64,000 nucleotides of DNA from assembly GCA_900318865.1 (NCBI GenBank), contig ONMF01000015.1, positions 1 to 64,000 of the forward strand, given 5' to 3'. Below, piece by piece: positions 37,443-45,773 of this stretch. The notes beneath the pieces were generated by a model. The model had not been told where the DNA came from. It saw only the letters and a program-made list of their open reading frames with translations, and made no database searches. Position 1 is the stretch's first letter. Each line of letters opens with the position of its first letter. The position numbers were made by a program, and so were the translations under genes. Source of the DNA: an uncultured Prevotellaceae bacterium (GTDB lineage Bacteria; Bacteroidota; Bacteroidia; Bacteroidales; Muribaculaceae).

Positions 37443-37450
37443 TACTTTTG
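37443..37450 (+). promoter_or_regulatory. -7 element for the 37469 gene
   Basis: TACTTTTG 18 bases before the ATG; no matching TTTG upstream at 19-21 bases. Confidence 0.4.
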
Positions 37451-37468
37451 CAAAAAATAACGAGCACA

Positions 37469-37900
37469 ATGAAAAGGATTATATTGATCATCATACTGAC
37501 CATTGCGGCCCTGAATGTTCAAGCCGATGGTTTTGGCTATGTGAAATTTAACATGGCCGGCGGCACCGAAACGCCTTTTGCCGCCGACGGCCTGAAAATA
37601 ACCTTTGTCGACGGTAATGCCGTGCTCACACTGGCCGACGGCACCGTGAGCACATTGAACCTGGACAACATCAACTATTTTTACTTCACCGACGATCCCG
37701 GAACAGTCACCGGCCTAAAGGGCGATGTGAACAATGATGGAGAGGTAGGAATCGCTGACATCACAGCACTCATCAACCTGCTATTGAGTGATGAGCAAAT
37801 CTCCGATGCCGACTTGTTCTTCCGTGCCGATGTGAACGACGACAATGAAATCAGTATTGCTGATGTTACAGCACTTGTGAATTTAGTGTTGACACAATAA
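37469..37900 (+). CDS. Small secreted dockerin-like protein
   Basis: A 143-residue protein: signal peptide (about 1-20), a short strand-rich module (about 22-75, YVKFNMAGGTETPFAADG... NINYFYFTD), then a full two-repeat dockerin type I-like module (GDVNNDGEVGIADITALINL and ADVNDDNEISIADVTALVNL) with calcium-loop D-N-D-G-E patterns. The start at 37469 excludes an upstream frame extension lying within the previous gene. It is a possible minimal adaptor or calcium-binding tag; no cohesin is present nearby. A terminator follows. Confidence 0.8.
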   Translation: MKRIILIIILTIAALNVQADGFGYVKFNMAGGTETPFAADGLKITFVDGNAVLTLADGTVSTLNLDNINYFYFTDDPGTVTGLKGDVNNDGEVGIADITALINLLLSDEQISDADLFFRADVNDDNEISIADVTALVNLVLTQ

Positions 37901-37929
37901 CTTCACTCTTTGCACAGTGCTCAACACTC

Positions 37930-37967
37930 GCCCCGTTTGGTAGTCGCCGATACCAAACGGGGCTTTT
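37930..37967 (+). terminator. Terminator after the dockerin-like gene
   Basis: A perfect 13-bp stem (GCCCCGTTTGGTA and its complement, loop GTCGCCGA) followed by TTTT. It separates this gene from the VTC operon. Confidence 0.88.
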
Positions 37968-38045
37968 CGTTGGAGAAATGCCCCCGTTGACCGACAATTG
38001 ATTGCCAATTGTCAGTTTAAACGCTTCGATTACAATAATATTTTG

Positions 38046-38053
38046 TAATTTTG
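38046..38053 (+). promoter_or_regulatory. -7 element for the VTC operon
   Basis: TAATTTTG 18 bases before the VTC-domain ATG; the upstream half is not well conserved. Confidence 0.4.
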
Positions 38054-38071
38054 CGTTGAAAAAATAAACAA

Positions 38072-38842
38072 ATGAGCATTACAGCCAACATCATCGGCCA
38101 GTTTGCCCCCATCGGCCTTGAAGAGATGTCGGGAATCAAACTGATGAACCGCATCGACACCAAGTTTGTCACTACGGTGCCGCTGGTGGTGCGCCTGTTG
38201 AAAATGGCACAAGCCGACTACCGCATGCAGGAAATTGACGGCCTGCGCAACATGACCTACCGCACCGTCTACTTCGACACGCCGGCGCTCGACATGTTCA
38301 TCGCCCACCACAACGGGCACGCGGGGCGCCAGAAAGTGAGGATTCGCACCTATGTGGACTCGCACATGGACTTCCTGGAGGTGAAAACGAAGAACAACCA
38401 TGGCCGCACGCGCAAAAAACGCATCGCCGTCACCGACGACAACCTGAGCGAGCCCGGCAAGACCGCTTTCCTGAACCAGCACCTGCGATACGACCCCGGC
38501 ACGCTGGCTCCGCGGCTACAAAACCGCTTCAACCGCATCACGCTGGTGAACAGCGGCCGCACCGAGCGGCTCACCATCGACACCAACCTGCAATTCCACA
38601 ACCCGGCCACAGGCCGCAACTGCTCGCTGCCCTCGCTGGCCATCGTGGAGCTCAAGCGCGACGGCCTGCAACCGTCGCCCGTGCTGGACTTGCTGCGCCA
38701 GTTACGCATCATGCCCATGGGGTTCAGCAAGTATTGCATCGGCTCACTGCTCACCGACCCATCGCTCAAGCGCAACCGCTTCAAAGAGCGGCTTCACACC
38801 CTGGAGCGCCTCACGGGCAGCACTTTTCTCTCACTCCATTAA
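38072..38842 (+). CDS. VTC-domain polyphosphate polymerase family protein
   Basis: A 256-residue soluble CYTH/VTC tunnel-fold protein. Family phosphate-binding residues are recognisable in order: RIDTKFV (Lys31), YRTVYFDT (about 63-70), QKVRIRTY (Lys88, Arg90, Arg92), FLEVKTK (Glu103, Lys105), RLTIDTN (Asp170), VELKRDG (Glu193, Lys195) and FSKYCIG (Lys220). Yeast Vtc4 uses the equivalent tunnel to make polyphosphate from ATP; bacterial single-domain members are poorly studied. First gene of an operon with DUF4956, DUF2490 and two beta-helix proteins (22, -4, 8 and 11-base junctions). Confidence 0.87.
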   Translation: MSITANIIGQFAPIGLEEMSGIKLMNRIDTKFVTTVPLVVRLLKMAQADYRMQEIDGLRNMTYRTVYFDTPALDMFIAHHNGHAGRQKVRIRTYVDSHMDFLEVKTKNNHGRTRKKRIAVTDDNLSEPGKTAFLNQHLRYDPGTLAPRLQNRFNRITLVNSGRTERLTIDTNLQFHNPATGRNCSLPSLAIVELKRDGLQPSPVLDLLRQLRIMPMGFSKYCIGSLLTDPSLKRNRFKERLHTLERLTGSTFLSLH

Positions 38843-38864
38843 CCTCAAGCAACAGCAACTCATT

Positions 38865-39575
38865 ATGAATACCGATTTTTTTACATTGCTCGCTCAATTC
38901 TTCACTACGGGAAATTTTGGACGCATCACCTTGTCCACTTTTCTGATTAACGTAGTATTTGTGTGGATTATCATCCACTTTTTGTACTTTCGCCGCAGCC
39001 ATCGTCGCGATTTCTACTTCACCTTCATGCTGCTGGGCATCACCATCTACTTCTTGGTGTATTTCATGATTTATGTGCTGGAGGACTTGAAGGGAAAGAC
39101 GGGTATAGGCATCGGCATTGGCCTGTTTGGAATATTCAGCATCATGCGTTACCGCACCGACGCCATGCCCGTGCGGGAAATGACCTATCTATTCACCATT
39201 ATCTGCATGTCGGTCGTCAATGCGCTGGGCTCAACCATCAGTTTCGCCGAGCAACTGATTCCCAACTTCATCATTCTGCTGGCCATCGGGCTGTGCGAGG
39301 GGTTGTTGCTCAACGGCAAAGAGATGTCGAAACTCGTGCAATATGACCGCATTGAACTCATCAAGCCCGAGCATCATGATGAACTGCTTGCCGACCTGAA
39401 GGGACGCACCGGCCTGGAAATCACTCGGGTCGACATCGGCTCTATCGACTTCCTGCGCGACATGGCCATGCTCAAAATCTACTACAAAAATCCCGGAGTG
39501 GGAGCCAGCGATGACGCGGTGAACCACCAAAGCAAAATCACTCGACAAGAATGGGAAGAGGTAAACGGACTATGA
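38865..39575 (+). CDS. DUF4956 membrane protein
   Basis: A 236-residue integral membrane protein. Hydrophobic segments fall at about 20-40, 45-68 and 105-140, with the conserved block GIGLFGIFSIMRYRTDAM (about 82-99) and PVREMTYLFTIICMSVVNAL. A soluble C-terminal domain (about 150-230, ferredoxin-like, with LEITRVDIGSIDFLRDMA) follows. DUF4956 genes are repeatedly found beside VTC-domain genes; a role as the membrane partner of the polymerase is an inference. Its stop overlaps the next ATG. Confidence 0.85.
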   Translation: MNTDFFTLLAQFFTTGNFGRITLSTFLINVVFVWIIIHFLYFRRSHRRDFYFTFMLLGITIYFLVYFMIYVLEDLKGKTGIGIGIGLFGIFSIMRYRTDAMPVREMTYLFTIICMSVVNALGSTISFAEQLIPNFIILLAIGLCEGLLLNGKEMSKLVQYDRIELIKPEHHDELLADLKGRTGLEITRVDIGSIDFLRDMAMLKIYYKNPGVGASDDAVNHQSKITRQEWEEVNGL

Positions 39576-40312
39576 CACGACTGCTGGCAGCGATGCTGCT
39601 GGCATGCATCATGACACTGCCATCGTCGGCCGACGACAGCGGGCTGATTGTCGCGGCGGGAGTCGACAAGAAAGTGAGCAAAAAGCTCACTGTGGGTGCC
39701 GAGCTGGAGTTCCGCTCACGCAACAACTGGCGCACCGCCGACCGACTGGCACTCTCGCTCGACGCCCAGTATAAACTGCTTTCCTGGCTCAAAGCCGGGG
39801 CCGGCTATGAATTGCTGGTGGACAACAACCCCGAGAAAATCAGCTATCACACCGACGGCGACCTCAACAACTGGCGGCCATCCTATTGGGGCACCCGCCA
39901 CCGCCTGAACGTCACCCTGACCGGAACGTACACCTACAAAAAACGATTCTCGGTGTCGCTGCGTGAGCGGTATCAGTTCACTTGCCGCCCCACCCACACC
40001 ACGTGCCGCTACGACTTCGACAATGCCTTCTGGGAGGACACCGATGTCAACAGCCGGTGCAAGCACGTGCTGCGCTCCAGGCTCAAACTGGAGTACGACC
40101 CCCGCAACTGCCCTGTCGACCCCTGGGCCAGCGTGGAATTCTTCAACACTCTCAAACTGGAAAAAACCCGCGTGCAAGTGGGTGCCGACTATAAAATCAA
40201 GAAAAAGCACACCCTCACCCTCTATTACCGTTACCAAGCCGTGAACGGCGACGAGGACGAGACCGAGACCGACATGCACATGGTGGGGCTGGGATATAAC
40301 TTTAAATTTTGA
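39572..40312 (+). CDS. DUF2490 family outer-membrane-like protein
   Basis: A 246-residue exported protein with a signal peptide (MTRLLAAMLLACIMTLPSSA) and a barrel-like sequence of alternating strands (LTVGAELEFRSRNNW, LLSWLKAGAGYELLV, RFSVSLRERYQF) ending with a final aromatic strand HMVGLGYNFKF, the typical C-terminus of an outer-membrane protein. DUF2490 is a family of uncharacterised barrels. The start at 39572 is chosen because it overlaps the DUF4956 stop (ATGA). Could be the outer-membrane exit for whatever the operon makes or handles. Confidence 0.8.
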   Translation: MTRLLAAMLLACIMTLPSSADDSGLIVAAGVDKKVSKKLTVGAELEFRSRNNWRTADRLALSLDAQYKLLSWLKAGAGYELLVDNNPEKISYHTDGDLNNWRPSYWGTRHRLNVTLTGTYTYKKRFSVSLRERYQFTCRPTHTTCRYDFDNAFWEDTDVNSRCKHVLRSRLKLEYDPRNCPVDPWASVEFFNTLKLEKTRVQVGADYKIKKKHTLTLYYRYQAVNGDEDETETDMHMVGLGYNFKF

Positions 40313-40320
40313 GTTGAACA

Positions 40321-41538
40321 ATGAAACGCGCAATCAAGCATATCACCCCTTCTCTGGCCTGCGCCATCGCCATCATGCTGGCCGCCACAGGATGCCAAAA
40401 GGATGACACCAACTTCGACAAGGTGATAGCCGAATACGAAGCACTGCCCGACGTGGACATCGAGTGGGACAACAGCGCACTCACCGAGGCCCCCGACGAA
40501 CCTGTGACCGATGAGGCTGACGAGTTTTTCAACGACTATGTGGAAAACACCGACTTCACCAGCACCATCGCCATCGACTACAACGGCAACACCGCCACGG
40601 TCACCGGAGCGGTGGGCGGCGTGGTGGTGGAAACCGACGGTGCGCATGTCACCGTCACCTCGGCCAAGGGGCATGTGAACTACATCTTGAGCGGAAGCAC
40701 CACCAATGGCTCGTTCAAAATCTACAGCTTCAACAAATATTGCATCACTCTCAGCGGAGTGAATATCACCAACCCCGCCGGAGCTGCCATCAACAGCCAG
40801 AGCAGCAAATCGTGCTACATCGTGCTGCCCCACGGCACCTCCAGCACCCTGACCGATGGTGCCACCTACACCGAAGTGGAACTTGAAGACCAGAAGGCCG
40901 CACTCTTCAGCGAGGGGCAAATCATCTTCTCGGGCAGCGGCTCGCTCACCATCAACGCCACGGGCAAGGCGGGCATCACCAGCGACGACTACCTGCGCTT
41001 CAGGCCCGGCCCGCACATCAATGTCACCAGCACGGCAGGCAATGGCGTGAAAGGAAAAGACGCGGTTTACATCGATGGCGGCGTGCTCAACATCACCGTG
41101 AGCGCCGCCGGAGCCAAGGGCATCAATAGCGAGGGACTCGTGAACGTGCGGGGCGGACGCACCACCGCCATCGCCACGGGCCACACCCGCATCGAAGGCA
41201 CCGACACCACCACTTGTGCGGCCATGAAGGTCGACAGCGTGCTCAACATCAGCGGCGGCACGTTGCGGCTCAAGGCCACCGGCGAGGGTGGCAAGGGCAT
41301 CAACTGCAACCGAAGCATCACCTTGAGCGGCGGCGATGTGGCCGCAGTGGCCACAGGCGCCAAGGAAGCCGGCTCGCCCAAGGGGGTGAAGTGCGACCAA
41401 GACATGACCATGACCGGAGGACGGCTCTACGTCTACAGCGCATGGGCCACTCCGCTCGATGTGAACGGCCTGCTGACGGTTGCCGGCAGCCACACCAAGT
41501 ATGAAAGCAAAAAACGCTCTATCGACATTCAATTCTGA
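40321..41538 (+). CDS. Cthe_2159-like carbohydrate-binding lipoprotein
   Basis: A 405-residue lipoprotein: signal peptide with lipobox LAATGC (Cys25). An acidic linker (about 28-75) precedes a beta-helix-like domain (about 80-405) that starts with the family block (ADEFFNDYVENTDFTSTIAIDY) and includes GSFKIYSFNKYCITLSGVNI, GAAINSQSSKSCYIVL and EDQKAALFSEGQIIF. It shows about half identity by eye with the next gene's domain. Eight bases separate it from DUF2490. Probably a surface glycan- or polymer-binding protein. Confidence 0.83.
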   Translation: MKRAIKHITPSLACAIAIMLAATGCQKDDTNFDKVIAEYEALPDVDIEWDNSALTEAPDEPVTDEADEFFNDYVENTDFTSTIAIDYNGNTATVTGAVGGVVVETDGAHVTVTSAKGHVNYILSGSTTNGSFKIYSFNKYCITLSGVNITNPAGAAINSQSSKSCYIVLPHGTSSTLTDGATYTEVELEDQKAALFSEGQIIFSGSGSLTINATGKAGITSDDYLRFRPGPHINVTSTAGNGVKGKDAVYIDGGVLNITVSAAGAKGINSEGLVNVRGGRTTAIATGHTRIEGTDTTTCAAMKVDSVLNISGGTLRLKATGEGGKGINCNRSITLSGGDVAAVATGAKEAGSPKGVKCDQDMTMTGGRLYVYSAWATPLDVNGLLTVAGSHTKYESKKRSIDIQF

Positions 41539-41549
41539 ACACATTGCAT

Positions 41550-42893
41550 ATGAAATACAAAATACTGGCCTTATGCGTGGCCGCATGCCTGAGTGCCGCG
41601 GCAGCCACCTACACCTATGTGGGCGATGTCAACAACGACGGCGAAGTGACCATCGCCGATGTGACATCGCTGGTCAACATTGTGCTCAGTGAAGAGGCAT
41701 CGGACAATGTGATGACCGATGTCAACGAAGATAACGAAGTGAGTGTGGCCGACATCACCTCACTGGTGAGCCTGGTACTCGACGGGGAAGCACCACGAAA
41801 AGTGATGCTCGACGACAGCGACCTGAGCGAGGCTGCCGATGTGGTCGAAGACGATGAGGACATGCCTGCCTATGGCGATTACATCGAGAACACCGCTTTC
41901 ACCAGCACGGTCACCATCACCTACGACGGCAACAGTGCATCGGTCAGCGGCAAGCCCACCGGTGTGAGCATCACCACCAGCGGCGCCCACGTGACCGTTA
42001 TTTCGGCCATCAAGAACGTGAAATATGTGCTCACCGGGAACAGCACCGACGGCTCGTTCAAGATTTACAGCGAAAAGAAATTCTGCCTCACGCTCAATGG
42101 CGTGGACCTCACCAACCCTCATGGCGCAGCCATCAACAACCAGTGTGGCAAAACGCTCTATCTGGTGCTGCCCGAGGGAACCGACAACCATCTGGCCGAC
42201 GGCGACACTTATGCCGAAGTGGAGCTCGAGGACCAGAAGGCCGCCTTCTTCAGCGAAGGGCAAATCATCTTTTCGGGCAAAGGCCGCCTGAATGTGGATG
42301 CCGTGGGCAAGAGCGGCATCACCAGCGATGACTACATCCGCTTCAGACCGGGCACTCACATCAACGTCACCAGCACTGCCAATCATGGCGTGAAAGCCAA
42401 CGACGGCATCTACATCGACGGCGGTGTGCTCAATGTCATGGCCACCGCCCACGGAGTAAAAGGCATCAACTGTGGCGGAGTCATGGAGGTGAATGGCGGA
42501 CGCACCACGGTCATCACCACCGGCAATCCCATTATCGAGACCACCGAGCTGGGCAACGACACCACCTCGTGCGCCGCCGTGAAAGCCGACACACTGCTCA
42601 CCATCACGGGCGGCACACTTTGCCTGAAATCCTCGGGCGACGGCGGCAAGGGCATCAACTGCAACAACAACATTGTGATGACCGGCGGCGATGTCACCGT
42701 GGTGGCCCAGGGAGTGAAAGATTTGGCCGCACCCAAGGGCGTGAAATGCGACGGCACCATGAGCGTGACTGGTGGAGCTTTCTATACCTACAGCGCACAG
42801 AGCAAGCCCCTCGACGTGCAGGGCGGGGTGACCGTAGGCGACGGGCATGCCGGCTACACCGTCACCGAGCGATCGGTGCGCATCACGTTTTAG
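41550..42893 (+). CDS. Cthe_2159-like protein with N-terminal dockerin-like module
   Basis: A 447-residue secreted protein: signal peptide (about 1-20), a dockerin-like two-repeat module directly after it (about 24-75; GDVNNDGEVTIADVTSLVNI and TDVNEDNEVSVADITSLVSL), an acidic linker, and a beta-helix domain (about 105-447) closely related to the previous lipoprotein. It is the only protein in the window with the dockerin-like unit at the N-terminus. The start at 41550 is the first ATG; an in-frame TTG lies two codons upstream. Last gene of the VTC operon; a hairpin lies at 42897-42917. Confidence 0.83.
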   Translation: MKYKILALCVAACLSAAAATYTYVGDVNNDGEVTIADVTSLVNIVLSEEASDNVMTDVNEDNEVSVADITSLVSLVLDGEAPRKVMLDDSDLSEAADVVEDDEDMPAYGDYIENTAFTSTVTITYDGNSASVSGKPTGVSITTSGAHVTVISAIKNVKYVLTGNSTDGSFKIYSEKKFCLTLNGVDLTNPHGAAINNQCGKTLYLVLPEGTDNHLADGDTYAEVELEDQKAAFFSEGQIIFSGKGRLNVDAVGKSGITSDDYIRFRPGTHINVTSTANHGVKANDGIYIDGGVLNVMATAHGVKGINCGGVMEVNGGRTTVITTGNPIIETTELGNDTTSCAAVKADTLLTITGGTLCLKSSGDGGKGINCNNNIVMTGGDVTVVAQGVKDLAAPKGVKCDGTMSVTGGAFYTYSAQSKPLDVQGGVTVGDGHAGYTVTERSVRITF

Positions 42894-42896
42894 CCC

Positions 42897-42917
42897 GTCC
42901 CGCCAAAGGGGCGGGAC
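42897..42917 (+). terminator. Hairpin after the VTC operon
   Basis: An 8-bp GC stem (GTCCCGCC/GGCGGGAC, loop AAAGG) right after the stop codon, but without a clear T-run; a weak or Rho-assisted terminator at best. Confidence 0.45.
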
Positions 42918-42994
42918 ACCGCAGTACCGTGAACCCTATTCACACCCTAAAAATCGGTGATTGGCCTATAAAACAAGGCCTGTCGCTGATTTTA

Positions 42995-43026
42995 TTTGCC
43001 CATTCGTCTCGTATCGCCTATTTTTG
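42995..43026 (+). promoter_or_regulatory. Promoter of the LytS/LytTR pair
   Basis: TTTG (42995-42998), 20-base spacer, TATTTTTG (43019-43026), 20 bases before the kinase ATG. Confidence 0.7.
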
Positions 43027-43045
43027 TTTATCATAGACATAAACC

Positions 43046-44152
43046 ATGACCGCATCTTCTTTTAAAAAAATACTCAACCAAGAAAAGCTCATCTACCTGG
43101 TCGTCTGGACAATCTGGTACATCGCGCCGCTGGTAGTGATTTACTCTCACTCGCATCTGAACGAGGGGCGACCCTTTGAGTGGGGGCCGGTGCTGATGAT
43201 GTGGGAGTCCATCACAGTGTTTTTTGTGTTGTTTTTACTGCACAACTGGATACTGGCACCCCTGCTAATTTTCAAGCACAAGACCAAGATGTATGTGACG
43301 TGCGTCATATTGCTGATGGCAACTTTCACCTTCTATCAATGCTCACATCATCCACGCGGCCCGCGGCATCCGCAAGAGATGAAAATGGACAAGCCCCAAA
43401 CCGGGTCCAAGCAGCACATGGGCCCTCCCAACCGGCCGCCCATGCGCCCGCCCATGGGCATGCACGACGTGGGGGCGTTTGCATTGTTCTTGTTTATGAT
43501 TGGTGCCAACCTGGGTGTGAAACAATACTTCAAGTCGCAGGAAGACAGGAAACAATATGAAGATTTGAAAAAAGCGAGTCTGGAGCAAGAATTGGAGTAT
43601 TTGAAATATCAAATCAACCCGCATTTCTTCATGAACACGCTCAACAACATCCATGCACTGGTCGACATCGACCCCGACCGCGCCAAGACGAGTGTGGTGG
43701 AGCTGTCCAAACTGATGCGCTACTTGCTCTATGAAGGCATTCAGGAGCGCATCGACCTGCATCGAGGCATCGACTTTCTGGAGCACTACTTCTCACTGAT
43801 GCGCATGCGCTATACCGACAAGGTGAAAATCATCTTCTCCGTTCCACCGGAGATTCCGAACGTTCAGATTCCGCCGCTGCTCATGGTCCCCTTTGTGGAA
43901 AATGCCTTCAAGCACGGGGTGAGCTACCAAAACCAGTCGTTTGTCAACGTGAATATTTCCACCGACGATGACAACATGCTCCATTTTGCCTGCAGCAACA
44001 GCAAGAACGGCGGCCAGCAAGAGCGGGGCGGCGTGGGGCTGGCCAACGTGCGCAAGCGGCTCGACCTCATCTACGGCCAGCGCTATCGGCTCACCACCAC
44101 CGACGGTCCTGCCGTCTATTCCATGCAACTCGACATCCCTCTCAACGTGTAA
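43046..44152 (+). CDS. LytS-type sensor histidine kinase with His/Met-rich loop
   Basis: A 368-residue membrane kinase. Four hydrophobic segments (about 14-34, 56-76, 82-98, 143-158) are followed by a coiled linker and a His_kinase domain with YQINPHFFMNTLNNIHAL (phospho-acceptor His193), then a HATPase domain with VPFVENAFKHGV (N-box) and GVGLANVRKRL (G-box). Between helices 3 and 4 lies a predicted periplasmic loop (about 99-142) with HHPRGPRHP and MRPPMGMHD, carrying five His and six Met residues among prolines. Metal sensing is an attractive guess. The partner regulator starts 28 bases later. Confidence 0.92.
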   Translation: MTASSFKKILNQEKLIYLVVWTIWYIAPLVVIYSHSHLNEGRPFEWGPVLMMWESITVFFVLFLLHNWILAPLLIFKHKTKMYVTCVILLMATFTFYQCSHHPRGPRHPQEMKMDKPQTGSKQHMGPPNRPPMRPPMGMHDVGAFALFLFMIGANLGVKQYFKSQEDRKQYEDLKKASLEQELEYLKYQINPHFFMNTLNNIHALVDIDPDRAKTSVVELSKLMRYLLYEGIQERIDLHRGIDFLEHYFSLMRMRYTDKVKIIFSVPPEIPNVQIPPLLMVPFVENAFKHGVSYQNQSFVNVNISTDDDNMLHFACSNSKNGGQQERGGVGLANVRKRLDLIYGQRYRLTTTDGPAVYSMQLDIPLNV

Positions 44153-44180
44153 CATAACCGCAAAACAACATCAATTCAAC

Positions 44181-44903
44181 ATGATACGCTGCATTGCAAT
44201 CGACGATGAACCACTGGCCCTGCAACAACTGGCCTCGTATGTGAAAAAAGTGTCTTATCTGGAGCTCGCCGGCACGTGCCAAAGTGCCATTGAAGCCCGC
44301 AAGTTGCTGGAAAAGGAGCAGATTGACGCCATCTTCATCGACATTAACATGCCCGACCTGAACGGACTGGACTTTGTGCGCTCGCTCGACAACCCGCCGC
44401 TGGTGGTGTTCACCACAGCCTATAGCGAATATGCCGTTGACGGATTTAAAGCCAACGCCATCGACTATCTGCTCAAGCCATTCGACCTGAGCGAATTCAA
44501 GCGTGCCGCCGAGAAGGTGAAAACACAGTTCGAACTGCTCAACGCATCGCAGGTGAGTCAAGTCGATGAGGACGATGCCATGTTCCTCAAAAGCGAGTAC
44601 AAGGTGGTGAGAGTAAACATCAAGGACATCCGCTACATTGAGGCCATGAGCGAATACCTGCGCATCTACACCACCACGCTCGCCCGCCCGGTGATAGTGC
44701 TGCTGAGCATGAAAAAGATGGAAGAACGGCTACCGGCGGTGCAATTCATGCGCATCCACCGCTCCTACATCATAAACCTCAAGAAGATACGCGAGGTGAG
44801 CAAGAACCACGTGATGATAGATGCCGACACATCGCTGCCCATCGGCGACATCTACAAGGAAACATTCAACGCCTACATCGCCAGCAAATTCCTGGCAAGA
44901 TAA
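44181..44903 (+). CDS. LytTR-family response regulator
   Basis: A 240-residue response regulator. The receiver domain (about 1-120) has the acidic pocket IDDEPLAL and the phosphorylation site Asp54 in FIDINMPDLNG, plus FTTAYSEYAVDGF and the Lys in LLKPF. The LytTR DNA-binding domain (about 140-240) contains VNIKDIRYIEAMSEYLRIYT and IHRSYIINLKKI. It begins 28 bases after its kinase. Members of this group commonly act on one or two promoters; a target is not evident here. Confidence 0.95.
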   Translation: MIRCIAIDDEPLALQQLASYVKKVSYLELAGTCQSAIEARKLLEKEQIDAIFIDINMPDLNGLDFVRSLDNPPLVVFTTAYSEYAVDGFKANAIDYLLKPFDLSEFKRAAEKVKTQFELLNASQVSQVDEDDAMFLKSEYKVVRVNIKDIRYIEAMSEYLRIYTTTLARPVIVLLSMKKMEERLPAVQFMRIHRSYIINLKKIREVSKNHVMIDADTSLPIGDIYKETFNAYIASKFLAR

Positions 44904-44938
44904 GCGCGAATCGCCGCAACCCGTTCCGCTCCCCCCCT

Positions 44939-44981
44939 AAAAAAATCGTGCGACTTCAGCTGAAGCCGCACGGATTTTTTT
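44939..44981. terminator. Bidirectional terminator between the LytTR gene and sdhB
   Basis: Stem containing GTGCG-ACTTCAGCTGAAG-CGCAC flanked by A7 and T7 runs, so it can stop transcription from both sides. The rest of the 44904-45009 gap is featureless. Confidence 0.9.
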
Positions 44982-45009
44982 GATGGGTGATTGACTTATC
45001 GCGTGAGCG

Positions 45010-45765
45010 TCAGTCGGAGCACTTGGCACCCAGGAACTCGCGGTTCAAGCGCGAGATGTTGCTCAACTTGATGTTCTTGGGGCACTCGGCTGCGCAGGCA
45101 CCGGTGTTGGTGCAGTTGCCGAATCCCAGCTCGTCCATCTTGCTGAGCATGGCTTTTACGCGCTTTTTAGCCTCGGCACGACCCTGCGGCAGCAGGGCAA
45201 ACTGGCTCACCTTGGCACTGACGAAGAGCATGGCCGAGCCATTCTTGCAAGCAGCCACACATGCGCCGCAGCCGATGCACGATGCACTGTCCATGGCCTC
45301 GTCGGCCGCCACCTTGCTGATGGGTATGGCGTTGGCATCCTGTGCGCCACCGGTGTTGAAACTCACATAGCCGCCGGCCTGCTGAATTTGGTCGAAGGCA
45401 TTGCGGTTCACCATCAAGTCCTTGATGACGGGGAATGCCGCACTGCGCCAAGGCTCCACCGTGATGGTGTCGCCGTCGTTGAAGCGACGCATATACAGCT
45501 GGCAGGTGGTGGCACCGGTAGCCGGGCCGTGAGGATGACCGTTGACGTAGAGCGAGCACATGCCACAGATACCCTCGCGGCAGTCATGGTCGAACACGAT
45601 GGGTTCTTCACCCTTTTCGATGAGTTGTTCGTTGACGATGTCGAGCATCTCCAGGAACGAAGTGTCGGTGGGGATGTCGTTCACATCATAGGTCACGAAT
45701 TGTCCTTGAGCCTTAGGAGATTTCTGTCTCCAGACTTTAAGCTTGAAGCTGATGTTTTTCTCCAT
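45010..45765 (-). CDS. sdhB: Succinate dehydrogenase/fumarate reductase iron-sulfur subunit
   Basis: A 251-residue iron-sulfur protein passing electrons between flavin and quinone. It has the [2Fe-2S] motif [16 protein letters not shown] with a downstream Cys, and clusters 2 and 3 are formed by [11 protein letters not shown] and [12 protein letters not shown]. Length and wording match the Bacteroidetes type-B enzyme, which generally serves in fumarate reduction coupled to menaquinone and in propionate/succinate production. Last gene of sdhC-sdhA-sdhB, 8 bases after sdhA. Confidence 0.96.
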   Translation of the reverse strand: MEKNISFKLKVWRQKSPKAQGQFVTYDVNDIPTDTSFLEMLDIVNEQLIEKGEEPIVFDHDCREGICGMCSLYVNGHPHGPATGATTCQLYMRRFNDGDTITVEPWRSAAFPVIKDLMVNRNAFDQIQQAGGYVSFNTGGAQDANAIPISKVAADEAMDSASCIGCGACVAACKNGSAMLFVSAKVSQFALLPQGRAEAKKRVKAMLSKMDELGFGNCTNTGACAAECPKNIKLSNISRLNREFLGAKCSD

Positions 45766-45773
45766 AGTGCTAT

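Noticed and set aside
37469..42893. A cellulosome
   Set aside because: Dockerin-like modules exist but no cohesin, scaffoldin or cellulase is seen in the window.
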